The position numbers were made by a program, and so were the translations under genes. DNA of 64,000 nt from JAGNZR01 sp051659505 (GTDB taxonomy: Bacteria > Fusobacteriota > Fusobacteriia > Fusobacteriales > Fusobacteriaceae). The DNA lies in contig JBOFOQ010000033.1 in the NCBI GenBank assembly GCA_051659505.1, positions 1 to 64,000 of the forward strand, given 5' to 3'. The notes under the pieces are model-generated. The model saw nothing but the letters and a program-made list of their open reading frames with translations. It made no database searches and was not told where the DNA came from. Positions 45,153 through 53,177 of this stretch are shown piece by piece; within the stretch, counting starts at the first letter, position 1; every line of letters starts with the position of its first letter.

Positions 45153-46028
45153 ATGGGGTTTCGGACAGTACTCATAACGAAGCATTGCAAATGTAGTTAT
45201 AAAAATGATTATTTAGTAGTGTATGGAGATGAAGCAAAAATGCTTCATCTTTCAGAGATACAAACAATAATAGTTGATTCCACATCAGTTTCTTTAACTT
45301 CATATCTCTTATGTGAATTGGCTCAAAGAAAAATAAATGTTATATTTTGTGATGAAAGACATAATCCTATTGCTGAAATGCAACCACTTTATGGAAGTTT
45401 TAACACTAGTAAAAAAATAAAGCAACAAGTTCAGTGGAGTGAAGACATCAAAAAATCTGTATGGAGTATTGTTATTGAAGAGAAAATAAAAAAACAAGCA
45501 TGGGTTCTTAAAAGATTTGGAGTAGATTCTTGTGAAAAGTTATCTGAGTATGCAGAAGAAATTGAACTTGGAGATTCTACAAATAGAGAGGGGCATGCAG
45601 CAAAAGTCTATTTTAATTCTTTTTTTGGAAAAAATTTTGGAAGAAAACAAGAAAATGAAGTTAATGCAGCATTAAATTATGGGTATGCAATTTTACTATC
45701 AACATTTAATAAAGAAGTTATAAGTAATGGATATATTACTCAACTTGGAATTAACCATAAAAACGAATATAATCAATTTAATCTAAGTTGTGATCTAATG
45801 GAACCTTTTAGACCCTTTATAGATAAAATTGTATATGAAAATATTCCTTTTGAATTTAATAGTGAAATGAAGATAAAGCTTATTAATCTATTAAATGAAA
45901 AAGTTAAATATGATGACTGTGAACACTATTTATCAACTGCAATAACTAAATATACAACCAATATATTAAAATGTATAACAGAAGAGACACCCTATAAAAT
46001 TCAATTTTGTGATTCTTATGAGGTGTAG
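45153..46028 (+). CDS. cas1: Cas1, CRISPR integrase
   Basis: A 291-residue Cas1, which inserts new spacers together with Cas2. Seen: VDSTSVSLTSYLLCELAQRK, NREGHAAKVYFNSFF with the catalytic Glu, and LGINHKNEYNQFNLSCDLME with the His and acidic pair. The layout is that of the type II-A Cas1. Four bases separate it from the cas2 start, indicating one operon with cas9 and csn2. Confidence 0.95.
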   Translation: MGFRTVLITKHCKCSYKNDYLVVYGDEAKMLHLSEIQTIIVDSTSVSLTSYLLCELAQRKINVIFCDERHNPIAEMQPLYGSFNTSKKIKQQVQWSEDIKKSVWSIVIEEKIKKQAWVLKRFGVDSCEKLSEYAEEIELGDSTNREGHAAKVYFNSFFGKNFGRKQENEVNAALNYGYAILLSTFNKEVISNGYITQLGINHKNEYNQFNLSCDLMEPFRPFIDKIVYENIPFEFNSEMKIKLINLLNEKVKYDDCEHYLSTAITKYTTNILKCITEETPYKIQFCDSYEV

Positions 46029-46032
46029 ATTT

Positions 46033-46338
46033 ATGAGAATAATCGTATTTTTTGATTTGCCTACAATTACAGCAAAAGATAGAAGAGAATATTCTCAATT
46101 TAGAAAGGGGTTGCTAAAGGAAGGATTTATTATGATGCAGGAATCTGTTTATACAAAATTAGCACTAAATCAAAGTATAATGAATTTAGTTAAAATACGA
46201 ATAAAAAAGATTATGCCTTCTTCTGGCTTAGTTCAATCTTTAGTTATAACAGAAAAACAGTTTGCTTCAATAGAAAATTGTGTAGGTGAGTATGAAACAA
46301 ATTTTTTATCAACAACAGAAAGGTTGGTAATTTTATGA
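46033..46338 (+). CDS. cas2: Cas2, CRISPR adaptation protein
   Basis: A 101-residue Cas2. Seen: MRIIVFFDLPTITAKDRREY with the first-strand Asp, and RKGLLKEGFIMMQESVYTKL. The start was placed at ATG 46033, behind GAGGTGTAGATTT; an earlier in-frame codon would overlap cas1. Forms the centre of the Cas1-Cas2 integrase. The stop overlaps the csn2 start (ATGA). Confidence 0.93.
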   Translation: MRIIVFFDLPTITAKDRREYSQFRKGLLKEGFIMMQESVYTKLALNQSIMNLVKIRIKKIMPSSGLVQSLVITEKQFASIENCVGEYETNFLSTTERLVIL

Positions 46339-47030
46339 TTATAAAGCTATTATATTTTGAAAATGATGTAGAAATATTACCTGATAAAATATCAATTTTA
46401 GAAATTGAAAATAAGAAAATGTTTTCAAAATTTATATATTCTATCTATAATAAAATAAATGGTATTGATACTGGAGACGAGATATATTTATTTGAAAATG
46501 GGAAAGAAGTAAAATTTTCAGAAAAAGCGCTGTATATTTCAGACCCGATGATGATAGATTTTAATAGTAAAGATATTATTAGCACAGTAACAAAACTTGT
46601 ATCTAAACAATTAAATATTGATATAGATATAAAAAATATTTGTGAACAAAAATATTCTGAACTTTATTCTTTGTTTCAAAATATATTGTCAGACTTTACA
46701 ATAAATTTTGACTCGTCTTCTCAATTTGATATAACAAAATTTATAAAAATGATAGGGTTAAAGATAGATGATTCTTTAAATTCAAATCATCTGGAAAAAA
46801 TTTTATCTATAATTGAGATAATATCAGAGTTACAATTAAATAAATTTATAATTTTTTGTAATTTGAAATCATATTTATTAGAAGAAGAGTTGAAAGAGGT
46901 TTATAAATTCTCTTTATATAAAAAAATACCATTGATTCTATTTGAGTCCTCATTAGATAAAAATTATTTTGAACATGAAAAAAAACTAACTATTGATAAT
47001 GATTATGATGAATTTGTAAAAAAAATATAA
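46335..47030 (+). CDS. csn2: Csn2, type II-A adaptation protein
   Basis: A 231-residue Csn2-type protein; its presence makes the system II-A. Seen: LLYFENDVEILPDKISILEIEN at the start, FSKFIYSIYNKINGIDTGDE and a helical middle with acidic residues, similar to the short Csn2 ring proteins that bind free DNA ends. Sequence identity in this family is low, so the assignment rests on position, length and pattern. Confidence 0.85.
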   Translation: MIIKLLYFENDVEILPDKISILEIENKKMFSKFIYSIYNKINGIDTGDEIYLFENGKEVKFSEKALYISDPMMIDFNSKDIISTVTKLVSKQLNIDIDIKNICEQKYSELYSLFQNILSDFTINFDSSSQFDITKFIKMIGLKIDDSLNSNHLEKILSIIEIISELQLNKFIIFCNLKSYLLEEELKEVYKFSLYKKIPLILFESSLDKNYFEHEKKLTIDNDYDEFVKKI

Positions 47031-47171
47031 ATATGATACAATTAATTAAAAATATTATTCTAATTAAATAAAATAAAAGTGAACATTGGAAACTTATAAT
47101 TTTAAATATAAAATAAATACTATTTTTAATGACCCATTACCTCGTTGTGTAATGTTAACCTAAAATTTGAG
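47031..47171 (+). promoter_or_regulatory. CRISPR leader with ATTTGAG anchor and hairpin
   Basis: An AT-rich leader between csn2 and the first repeat. It ends in ATTTGAG (47165-47171) directly against repeat 1, the same leader-anchoring sequence known from Streptococcus thermophilus II-A loci. Further up, CATTAC (47135-47140) and GTAATG (47149-47154) form a hairpin whose loop begins CTCGTTGT, like the tracrRNA locus. Confidence 0.75.
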
Positions 47172-47473
47172 GTTTTAGAGTTGTGTCATTTTAAATAGTA
47201 ATAAAACTTAGAAGATGGAGATACTATTATTCCTAACGTTTTAGAGTTGTGTCATTTTAAATAGTAATAAAACATTAACATACTTATCTAAATCACTTAC
47301 AAAGTTTTAGAGTTGTGTCATTTTAAATAGTAATAAAACAGCAATAATAATAAAAAGGAGGTGTTGAAAGTTTTAGAGTTGTGTCATTTTAAATAGTAAT
47401 AAAACAAAACTTTGGAACAACAAAAGGTACAGTTAGTTTTAGAGTTGTGTCATTTTAAATAGTAAATTAAAAC
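47172..47473 (+). CRISPR. Type II-A CRISPR array, 5 repeats and 4 spacers
   Basis: Four identical 36-base repeats beginning GTTTTAGAGTTGTGTCATTT (starts 47172, 47238, 47304, 47370) and a fifth, degenerate 38-base repeat (47436-47473, two extra bases near its end). All four spacers are exactly 30 bases. Orientation is leader to tail on the plus strand, since the decayed repeat is distal and the leader lies next to csn2. Spacer 3 contains a Shine-Dalgarno-like AAGGAGGTG. No spacer matches another site in this window by eye. Confidence 0.97.
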
Positions 47474-47508
47474 AATATATCATTATTAAAATAAAAGGAG
47501 GCTCTAAC

Positions 47509-48897
47509 ATGTTTTATAAAAAAGAAAATGGGTGGAAAGGTGTAGTTGAAGCTGAGAAAAAGAATATTTTCGACTTTTCAGAAGGCTATAAAAATTTTTT
47601 AGACATTGGAAAAACAGAAAGAGAATTTGTTTCAAGAGGAATAGAACTCGCAGAACTTTCTGGATTTAAAAATGCAGAAAATATAAAAGAATTAAAAACA
47701 GGAGATAAGATATATTACAACAATAGAGGAAAAAATCTTATTTTAGCTATAATAGGAAAAAGAAACATAGTAGAGGGAATAAATTATGTAGTATCTCATA
47801 TAGATTCACCTAGACTGGATTTAAAGCAAAATCCATTGTATGAAGAGATGGAACTTTCATATATGAGGACTCATTATTATGGTGGAATAAAAAAATATCA
47901 CTGGGCGACTCTTCCTCTTGCTATGCACGGAGTTGTAGTTTTAGAAAATGGAAAAAAAGTTGAGATTGTAATTGGAGAAAAAGAAAGTGATCCAGTGTTT
48001 AATATTCCAGATTTATTACCACATTTATGGGGAAAAACACAAGCAGAAAGAAAAGCACCAGAAGTTTTAAAAGGTGAAGAACTTCAAATTATAGTAGGAA
48101 CAATACCTGCAACAATTGAAGACAAAGAAATAAAAGATTTGGTTAAATATGCTGTGATGAAAAAACTAAATGAAACTTATGGAATAGTAGAAGAAGACTT
48201 TGTATCAGCTGAACTCCAATTAGTGCCAGCAGGAAAAGCAAGAGATGTTGGATTAGATAGATCTATTGTTGGAGCTTATGGGCAAGATGATAGAATTTGT
48301 GGTTATACCTCTTTAAAAGCTATTTTAGATTTAAAGGGTACTCCAGAAAAAACAGCTGTGTGTTTCTTAGCAGATAAAGAAGAAACTGGTTCTAATGGTT
48401 CAACAGGTTTACAATCAGATTATATCGAGTACTTCACAAGTGATATGATATCTAAATGTAATGATAAGTATAGCGATTTAGACCTTAGAAAGTGTTTGTG
48501 GAGTTCAAAAGCAATGTCTTCTGATGTAAATGTAGCAGCGGACCCTATATTTAAATCTGTTCACGAGATGCAAAATGCAGCAGAATTAAATTATGGTATA
48601 GTTGTGACTAAATATACAGGTGCTAGAGGAAAATCTGGAACAAACGATGCTGATGCAGAGTATGTTGCAGAGATAAGAAGTTTATTAAATAGAGAAAATA
48701 TTCGTTGGCAGACAGGAATGTTAGGAAAAGTTGACGAAGGTGGGGGAGGAACAGTTGCAATGTTCTTAGCTCAAAAAGGGATAAAAACAATAGATGTAGG
48801 TCCAGCTTTATTATCTATGCATGCTCCTTTTGAATTAGCTTCCAAATTTGATATTTATGAAACTTATAAAACATATAAAGCATTTTATAATTTATAG
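47509..48897 (+). CDS. M18-family aminopeptidase
   Basis: A 462-residue metallo-aminopeptidase of the M18 (aspartyl aminopeptidase-like) family. Seen: VVSHIDSPRLDLKQNPLYEE with the first metal His, YGQDDRICGYTSLKAILDL, LADKEETGSNGSTGLQSDY with the Glu pair, SSDVNVAADP, and the ending MHAPFELASKFDIYETYK with the last metal His. Cytosolic peptide turnover. The start follows AAAAGGAGGCTCTAAC just after the CRISPR array. Confidence 0.92.
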   Translation: MFYKKENGWKGVVEAEKKNIFDFSEGYKNFLDIGKTEREFVSRGIELAELSGFKNAENIKELKTGDKIYYNNRGKNLILAIIGKRNIVEGINYVVSHIDSPRLDLKQNPLYEEMELSYMRTHYYGGIKKYHWATLPLAMHGVVVLENGKKVEIVIGEKESDPVFNIPDLLPHLWGKTQAERKAPEVLKGEELQIIVGTIPATIEDKEIKDLVKYAVMKKLNETYGIVEEDFVSAELQLVPAGKARDVGLDRSIVGAYGQDDRICGYTSLKAILDLKGTPEKTAVCFLADKEETGSNGSTGLQSDYIEYFTSDMISKCNDKYSDLDLRKCLWSSKAMSSDVNVAADPIFKSVHEMQNAAELNYGIVVTKYTGARGKSGTNDADAEYVAEIRSLLNRENIRWQTGMLGKVDEGGGGTVAMFLAQKGIKTIDVGPALLSMHAPFELASKFDIYETYKTYKAFYNL

Positions 48898-48908
48898 AGA
48901 ATAAAAGT

Positions 48909-48948
48909 AAAAAAGATGTCAAAACTATTTAGTTTCGACATCTTTTTT
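48909..48948. terminator. Bidirectional terminator
   Basis: AAAAGATGTC pairs with GACATCTTTT around a 16-base loop; A-run on the left and T-run on the right. It lies between two convergent genes. Confidence 0.85.
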
Positions 48949-49776
48949 ATTTATTATAATATAATTATTTTGAATATTTTCATAGAGTTCAATAGGCTGT
49001 GAAATATAAGTGGAGTAAGAAGGAGCTTCAACTTTAATAAAAACACTAAAATGACTGGGAATATTAATAAATTCATAAAATCCATTTTCTGAACTTTTAG
49101 TAGCTGATAACACTTTATTTTCAGAATCTATAAGAGAAATAGAAACATTATTAAGTGCTTCTGAACCGTTACTAATAACTCCTGAAATAGCAAATTTTTT
49201 TCTACTCAAATTTATATTTAAATTTGTAATAGATGAAAAATTATCTATATTTTGAACAAGAGTATTAGTCTCATAACCCTTTGCCTGTGTAGTTAGATAA
49301 AAAGTTCCTGAACTTATATCGCTTTTAAAATATCCAGATTCATCACTGAGAAGTGTTAGCTTCTCATTAGAGCCTTGAATATTAATTTGAGCTTGAGAAA
49401 TGGGCGTTCCAATATTATCAACAATTCGTCCAGAGATAAAACTAGGTATTTCATTAAGTTGAAGAGGTAGTTTAATATTTTTTTTATTTGAAAAATCATA
49501 AAGAATATCTTCTTTTTTATCTAGGACATATCCTACTTTATCTATTTTAATTTTATAAGTTTTAGAAGGAAGAGAGAGAGAGAAATATCCATAAATATCA
49601 GTTGTAGCCTCACTACTATTATTTTCACTATCTATAAATGTTACTTTAACCCCTCCGATATTTGTATTTCTAAATTTCAAATTTCCTTGAATATTTGAAG
49701 TATTAGCCATTAAAAAGTTAATACTAAAAATAAAACAGAAAAAATGAAAAAGTATTATTTTAATTTTTTTCAACAT
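48925..49776 (-). CDS. Exported protein with three carboxypeptidase-regulatory-like domains
   Basis: A 283-residue secreted protein with a signal peptide (IILFHFFCFIFSINFLMANT). The rest is three repeats of the CarboxypepD_reg fold, each about 75-85 residues: VKVTFIDSENNSSEATTDIY, ISGRIVDNIGTPISQAQINI and ISGVISNGSEALNNVSISLI, each with GYF or GFYEF motifs. No enzyme domain is present; such proteins act as surface or periplasmic binding parts. Role unknown. The 3' end falls in the shared terminator. Confidence 0.75.
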   Translation of the reverse strand: MLKKIKIILFHFFCFIFSINFLMANTSNIQGNLKFRNTNIGGVKVTFIDSENNSSEATTDIYGYFSLSLPSKTYKIKIDKVGYVLDKKEDILYDFSNKKNIKLPLQLNEIPSFISGRIVDNIGTPISQAQINIQGSNEKLTLLSDESGYFKSDISSGTFYLTTQAKGYETNTLVQNIDNFSSITNLNINLSRKKFAISGVISNGSEALNNVSISLIDSENKVLSATKSSENGFYEFINIPSHFSVFIKVEAPSYSTYISQPIELYENIQNNYIIINKKDVETK

Positions 49777-49958
49777 AAAAATTGTCTCCTTGATTTTTTT
49801 ATTTTAATTTATATTATTTATAGTATAGCATTTTTTTTATTAAATTAAAATTGTAGTAAAAAAAATTTTAAAAGCGTTGAAATTGTGATATAATTTATAA
49901 CAAAGTATAACTTAGATAAAAATAGAAAATACGGGGTAGTTTTAAGGGGGTCTCTAAC

Positions 49959-50522
49959 TTGAATAAAGATATTATGATTGCTCAAGAAAAAACAAGAAGT
50001 CAATTTTTCAAAACGCAAACAGAAAGAGAAGAATATCTTCATGAATTTAAAGAAAATATAATAATATCTATAAATAAAAGTGACGTAGAAACAGGAGTTA
50101 TATATCCTGAGATAATAGAAGCGATGCATGAACCTGACGCTATATTGTTAAAAATGAGAAGAGATATCTCTTTAAAATTTTTAAAACCCTATATAGAAGT
50201 TGCAGAAAAAATAGGGCTAAGATACACGTTAATTGACGCGTTAACTTTTGTAGGGGATATAGGGGTTGTAATAGTATCCAAAGATGCTATGGATAATCAA
50301 AATATAAATATATTAGTGGATACTTTAGAAGAAAAATTTGTAAAAGCAGGTTTAGAAGGGTATTACTCTAAATTTATAGGAAAAAAGATTTGTGTTAAGC
50401 ATTATAAAAAAATAGAGGAAAAAATGCCACTTTATAGAGGTAGCTTCATAAAATTCAATTTTTTAGATAGAATACTAGGGCACATATGTCCAATATGCGA
50501 AGAAGAGAGGGGGAAGAAGTAA
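49959..50522 (+). CDS. YueI-like (DUF1694) protein
   Basis: A 187-residue protein similar to YueI/DUF1694. Seen: VETGVIYPEIIEAMHEPDAI, KFLKPYIEVAEKIGLRYTLI and DIGVVIVSKDAM, the conserved core of that family, followed by a non-family tail with CPICEEERGKK. The start is TTG at 49959 with AAGGGGG eight bases before it; an ATG five codons later lacks such a site. Function unknown. The gene ends 2 bases before murA, so they share an operon. Confidence 0.6.
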   Translation: MNKDIMIAQEKTRSQFFKTQTEREEYLHEFKENIIISINKSDVETGVIYPEIIEAMHEPDAILLKMRRDISLKFLKPYIEVAEKIGLRYTLIDALTFVGDIGVVIVSKDAMDNQNINILVDTLEEKFVKAGLEGYYSKFIGKKICVKHYKKIEEKMPLYRGSFIKFNFLDRILGHICPICEEERGKK

Positions 50523-50524
50523 AA

Positions 50525-51793
50525 ATGGTTGATTCGTTCAGAATAAATGGTGGAAAAAAATTAAAAGGAATATTAGAGGTAGGAGGGGCTAAAAATGCAG
50601 CACTTCCTATTTTTGTTGCAACAATAATAGAAGAAGGAACTTATATACTAAAAAATGTACCAGATTTAATGGATATTGCAACTCTTGCTAAATTATTAGA
50701 GAGTTTAGGACTAAAAGTAGAAAAATTAGATTCAAATACATATAAAATTATTAATAATGGATTATCAACTTTAACAGCATCTTATGATTTAGTAAAAAAA
50801 ATGAGAGCTTCATTTTTAGTTATGGGAGCAATGTTAGCAAATTCAAGTAAAGCAATTGTTTCTCTTCCAGGTGGTTGTGCAATTGGTGCTAGACCAGTAG
50901 ATTTACATCTAAAAGGTTTTGAAAAATTAGGTGTAAATATTTCGATTGAACATGGATATGTTCACGGAGAGGCAAAAGAGCTAAAAGGAGGAAATTTTAT
51001 ATTTGATTTCCCAAGTGTAGGAGCTACAGAAAATGTGATTATGGCTGCTGTAAAAGCAAAGGGCATAACTATTTTGGAAAATGCAGCAAGAGAACCAGAA
51101 GTTGAAGATTTATGTAATTTTTTAAATTCCATGGGTGCAAAAATAGAAGGGATAGGTTCTAGTAGATTAGAAATAACTGGAGTAGAAAAATTAACACCTG
51201 GGGAGTATTCAATAATTCCTGATAGAATAGTTGCAGGTACATTTATTATTGCTGCCATCATGTTTGATGGAGATATAAAAGTAAAAGGTGTAGTAAAAGA
51301 GCATTCTGAAAGTTTTTTATCTAAACTAGAAGAGATGGGAGTGAAATATAAATTAGAAGCTGATACATTTACTGTGGAAACAAAATTATCAGATTTAAAA
51401 CCTATAAAAATAAAAACAATGCCACATCCAGGATTTCCAACTGATTTACAATCTCCTATAATGACATTAATGAGTTTAATAAAAGGGAACAGTGAAATAA
51501 AAGAAACTATTTTTGAAAATAGATTTATGCACGTTCCTGAACTTAATAGAATGGGAGCAAAAATAAAAATAGATAGTCATATAGCTAGTATTGAAGGGAT
51601 AGAAAATTTTTCAGCAGCTGAGGTTATGGCAAGTGATTTGAGAGCAGGAGCTTCTCTTATACTAGCAGGATTAAAGGCTGATGGAGAAACTAAAGTAAAC
51701 AGAATTTATCACGTAGATAGAGGATATGAAGGATTAGTTGATAAATTAAAAAAAATTGGTGCAGATATAGAAAGAATAAAGACTCAAGCATAA
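50525..51793 (+). CDS. murA: UDP-N-acetylglucosamine 1-carboxyvinyltransferase
   Basis: A 422-residue enzyme that adds enolpyruvate to UDP-GlcNAc, the first committed step of peptidoglycan synthesis. Seen: GGAKNAALPIFVATI, the fosfomycin-target loop PGGCAIGARPVDLHLKGFEK with its Cys, and PHPGFPTDLQSPIMTLMS. Start ATG 50525 was chosen over the longer frame because GGGGGAAGAAG lies directly before it; the earlier codon is inside the previous gene. Normal Cys means fosfomycin sensitivity at this residue is expected. Confidence 0.97.
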   Translation: MVDSFRINGGKKLKGILEVGGAKNAALPIFVATIIEEGTYILKNVPDLMDIATLAKLLESLGLKVEKLDSNTYKIINNGLSTLTASYDLVKKMRASFLVMGAMLANSSKAIVSLPGGCAIGARPVDLHLKGFEKLGVNISIEHGYVHGEAKELKGGNFIFDFPSVGATENVIMAAVKAKGITILENAAREPEVEDLCNFLNSMGAKIEGIGSSRLEITGVEKLTPGEYSIIPDRIVAGTFIIAAIMFDGDIKVKGVVKEHSESFLSKLEEMGVKYKLEADTFTVETKLSDLKPIKIKTMPHPGFPTDLQSPIMTLMSLIKGNSEIKETIFENRFMHVPELNRMGAKIKIDSHIASIEGIENFSAAEVMASDLRAGASLILAGLKADGETKVNRIYHVDRGYEGLVDKLKKIGADIERIKTQA

Positions 51794-51811
51794 TTTTTAG
51801 CGGAGGAACAA

Positions 51812-52522
51812 ATGGAAAGTATAATAGGTATAAATCCAGTAATAGAAGCTTTACAAAATAAAGAGAAAGAAATAGAAAAAATTGAACTATTTAAAGGGTT
51901 AAAGGATGAAAAAATTCAACTTATAAAAAAATTAGCCTCAGAAAGAAATATAAAAATTTACTTTACAGATAAAAAAAGAGAAAATTCTCAAGGGATAGAA
52001 GCCCTTGTAACAGAACATGATTATTATGAAGAGTTTGGAGCTTTTTTAGAAAAATTAGCTCTTTCAGATAAAGCAATAGTGCTGGTTTTAGATGGAATTC
52101 AAGATCCAAGAAATTTTGGTGCTTTAATAAGAAGTGCAGAAATTTTTGGTGTCAAAGGGATTATCATTCCAGAAAGAAATGCAGTTAAAATAAATGAGAC
52201 AGTGATAAAAACTTCAACTGGAGCTATTGAATATGTTGATATAGTAAAAGTAACTAATATAACAGAGGCATTGGAAAAATTAAAAAAATTAGGTTTTTGG
52301 ATATACGGCGCTGAAGGTGACGGAAATAAATATTATTATGAGGAAAAATATCCTAAATTCACTGCACTAGTAATGGGAAGTGAAGGGTTTGGTATAAGAA
52401 AAAAAGTAAAAGAAAATTGTGATATACTAGTTAAAATACCTATGCATGGAAAAATAAACTCACTGAATGTTTCTGTTGCTGGGGGAATAATACTTTCTGA
52501 AATTTCTAAATCAATAAATTAG
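51812..52522 (+). CDS. rlmB: 23S rRNA 2'-O-methyltransferase, RlmB/SpoU family
   Basis: A 236-residue SPOUT methyltransferase. Seen: IIGINPVIEALQNKEKEIEK (the L30e-like substrate-binding domain), VLVLDGIQDPRNFGALIRSA (SpoU motif 1), VMGSEGFGIRKKVKENCD (motif 2) and IPMHGKINSLNVSVAGGIIL (motif 3). This pattern fits RlmB, which methylates G2251 of 23S rRNA; other TrmH-type family members cannot be fully excluded. Ribosome site GCGGAGGAAC. Confidence 0.9.
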   Translation: MESIIGINPVIEALQNKEKEIEKIELFKGLKDEKIQLIKKLASERNIKIYFTDKKRENSQGIEALVTEHDYYEEFGAFLEKLALSDKAIVLVLDGIQDPRNFGALIRSAEIFGVKGIIIPERNAVKINETVIKTSTGAIEYVDIVKVTNITEALEKLKKLGFWIYGAEGDGNKYYYEEKYPKFTALVMGSEGFGIRKKVKENCDILVKIPMHGKINSLNVSVAGGIILSEISKSIN

Positions 52523-52556
52523 TTAATACTTGGGGAAAGTAATAGGGGGAAGATAA

Positions 52557-53159
52557 ATGCCAACAGAATTAGTAAATAATGAAAATATATTGATGGCACA
52601 GAAAGGCGATGAAGATTCTCTTAATATGATTTTATCAAATTATAAAAATTTTATATTTATGAATTCGAAAAATTATTTTTTAATTGGGGCAGATAAAGAT
52701 GACATTTTACAAGAGGGAATGATCGGATTAATAAAAGCTATTAAAGCTTATGATGAAAATAAAAATGTAACATTTAAAACTTTTGCAACACTATGCATAA
52801 AAAGACAAATAATAACAGCAATAAAAGCTTCTAATACTCAAAAGAATACAGCTTTAAATTTAGCCTCAGGAAATTTTTTAGAAAATGATGAGGGCAAAGA
52901 AGTTTCCTATATAAGAGGGTTATCTTCGTATTTACAACATAGTCCAGAAGAAATAATTCTTTCTAAAGAAAAAATGAAAGATTTAGAAAGATATTCAGAA
53001 AAATATTTTAGTAAATTTGAAAAAAAAGTTTTTGAGTTATTATTAAAAGGTTTCTCATATAGAGAAATATCTGAAAAATTAGAAAAAAATTTAAAAACAA
53101 TAGATAATACTATTCAAAGAATAAAACGAAAAAGTGAAAATTGGTTAACTGAATACTAA
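52557..53159 (+). CDS. RNA polymerase sigma factor, SigH-like
   Basis: A 200-residue sigma-70 family factor of the SigH/ECF-like length. Seen: region 2 with LQEGMIGLIKAIKAYDENKN and TFKTFATLCIKRQIITAIKAS, and region 4 with LLKGFSYREISEKLEKNLKT as the helix-turn-helix. It lacks region 1 and 3, so it is an alternative factor. It follows rlmB after 34 bases and precedes leuS. In clostridia such a sigma-H gene lies with rlmB, which supports the name; the regulon in this organism is not known. Confidence 0.85.
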   Translation: MPTELVNNENILMAQKGDEDSLNMILSNYKNFIFMNSKNYFLIGADKDDILQEGMIGLIKAIKAYDENKNVTFKTFATLCIKRQIITAIKASNTQKNTALNLASGNFLENDEGKEVSYIRGLSSYLQHSPEEIILSKEKMKDLERYSEKYFSKFEKKVFELLLKGFSYREISEKLEKNLKTIDNTIQRIKRKSENWLTEY

Positions 53160-53177
53160 AAGATAGAGGTGGAAAAA

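Noticed and set aside
47031..47130. A further Cas gene or small protein between csn2 and the array
   Set aside because: No open frame with a ribosome site; composition and place fit a leader.
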